From NCBI GenBank assembly GCA_028749105.1, contig JAQUQF010000111.1:1-6095 (forward strand): 6,095 nucleotides of DNA, read 5' to 3'. Shown here in pieces: positions 5,825 through 6,095 of the stretch; position 1 is the stretch's first letter, and every line of letters starts with the position of its first letter. The notes below the pieces were generated by a model. The model searched no databases, was not told where the DNA came from, and saw only the letters and a program-made list of their open reading frames with translations. This stretch comes from Acidobacteriota bacterium. Lineage in GTDB: Bacteria > Acidobacteriota > Aminicenantia > UBA2199. The translations under genes and the position numbers were made by a program.

Positions 5825-6095
5825 TCAAGCATATTGTTCGGCATACGCCTGTTCCGGCGTCTCGGAGTAGGTCTTGTCCGGGTCGTCGAGTTCGTTGTGA
5901 GGGTAGCTCTGTCCGTATTCCATTGACCGGTCAGGATCAACCCCCGGTGCAATGCCAAGCCGCTCGCGGACAAGCTCCGTGAGAACGACCTTGCTGTCGG
6001 CGTCGTCGGGGCTTTTCCCGGTGCGGCCCTTCATGGACGACTTCGGCTCCACGCAGACGGGGTTGATCTTCTCGAGCAGGAGCCTGGAGCAGAAT
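5825..6095 (-). CDS. terL: Probable terminase large subunit, C-terminal end (5' end outside window)
   Basis: The frame is open from the right edge to a TGA at 5825-5827, giving 89 residues of a longer protein. The segment KGRTGKSPDDADSKVVLTELVRE matches the end of the RNase H-like nuclease domain of large terminases, where a K-S-P-D-x-A-D type motif supplies the last acidic metal-binding residue. The full protein would cut concatemeric DNA and drive it into the procapsid through the portal, powered by its N-terminal ATPase domain, which is not visible here. After the motif comes a tail of about 60 residues rich in Asp, Glu, Tyr and Pro, ending in AYAEQYA, possibly a docking tail. Position upstream of the portal gene agrees. 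A GTG at 6052 could start a 75-residue product, but the open frame and the motif argue for a fragment of a larger gene. Confidence 0.8.
   Translation of the reverse strand, partial: FCSRLLLEKINPVCVEPKSSMKGRTGKSPDDADSKVVLTELVRERLGIAPGVDPDRSMEYGQSYPHNELDDPDKTYSETPEQAYAEQYA

Noticed and set aside
5825..6052. A separate 75-residue gene starting at the GTG at 6052
   Set aside because: The same frame stays open to the window edge, no clear ribosome binding site precedes the GTG, and the sequence reads as the end of a large terminase.

Overview
This window is a piece of a tailed double-stranded DNA phage or prophage (Caudoviricetes): its packaging and head-assembly module, GC-rich and read entirely on the minus strand. 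All six genes I accept run right to left, and the long plus-strand frames are shadows of them. The sequence names no host. The GC-rich codon use and Shine-Dalgarno sites before the genes point to a GC-rich bacterial host and nothing finer. No integrase, transfer RNA or host gene is present, so a free phage cannot be told from a prophage.

Layout in the direction of transcription: (1) the last 89 codons of a probable large terminase subunit (5825-6095, cut by the right edge); (2) a protein of about 207 residues with a CxxC-x7-CxxC zinc-ribbon-like cluster, not recognised (5149-5772); (3) a 768-residue portal protein with a glutamine-rich coiled-coil C-terminus (2828-5134); (4) a 105-residue protein of unknown function (2497-2814); (5) a 397-residue Ala/Pro-rich, coiled-coil probable scaffolding protein (1317-2510), overlapping gene 4 by 14 bases; (6) a 292-base non-coding gap (1025-1316); (7) the probable major capsid protein (1-1024, C-terminus cut by the left edge). 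The order terminase, portal, scaffold, coat recalls P22-like and other podovirus-like heads. No separate maturation protease lies between portal and coat gene.

Genes 2 to 5 are tightly packed (gaps of 13 to 14 bases, or overlap), as expected of one operon whose products build the procapsid: the portal nucleates assembly, the scaffold guides coat subunits, and the terminase packages DNA through the portal.

The most unusual part is the gap before the coat gene. Read in the coat-gene sense it can fold into a compact structure: a 12-bp closing helix (one bulged A), a second helix, and two perfect hairpins, a three-way-junction shape. It abuts a further 6-bp hairpin that holds the coat start codon in its stem and the core of the ribosome binding site in its loop. 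Farther upstream lie more hairpins and a possible promoter. I read this as a candidate structured leader RNA controlling coat protein output. I found the folding by eye, and neither energies nor conservation have been computed.
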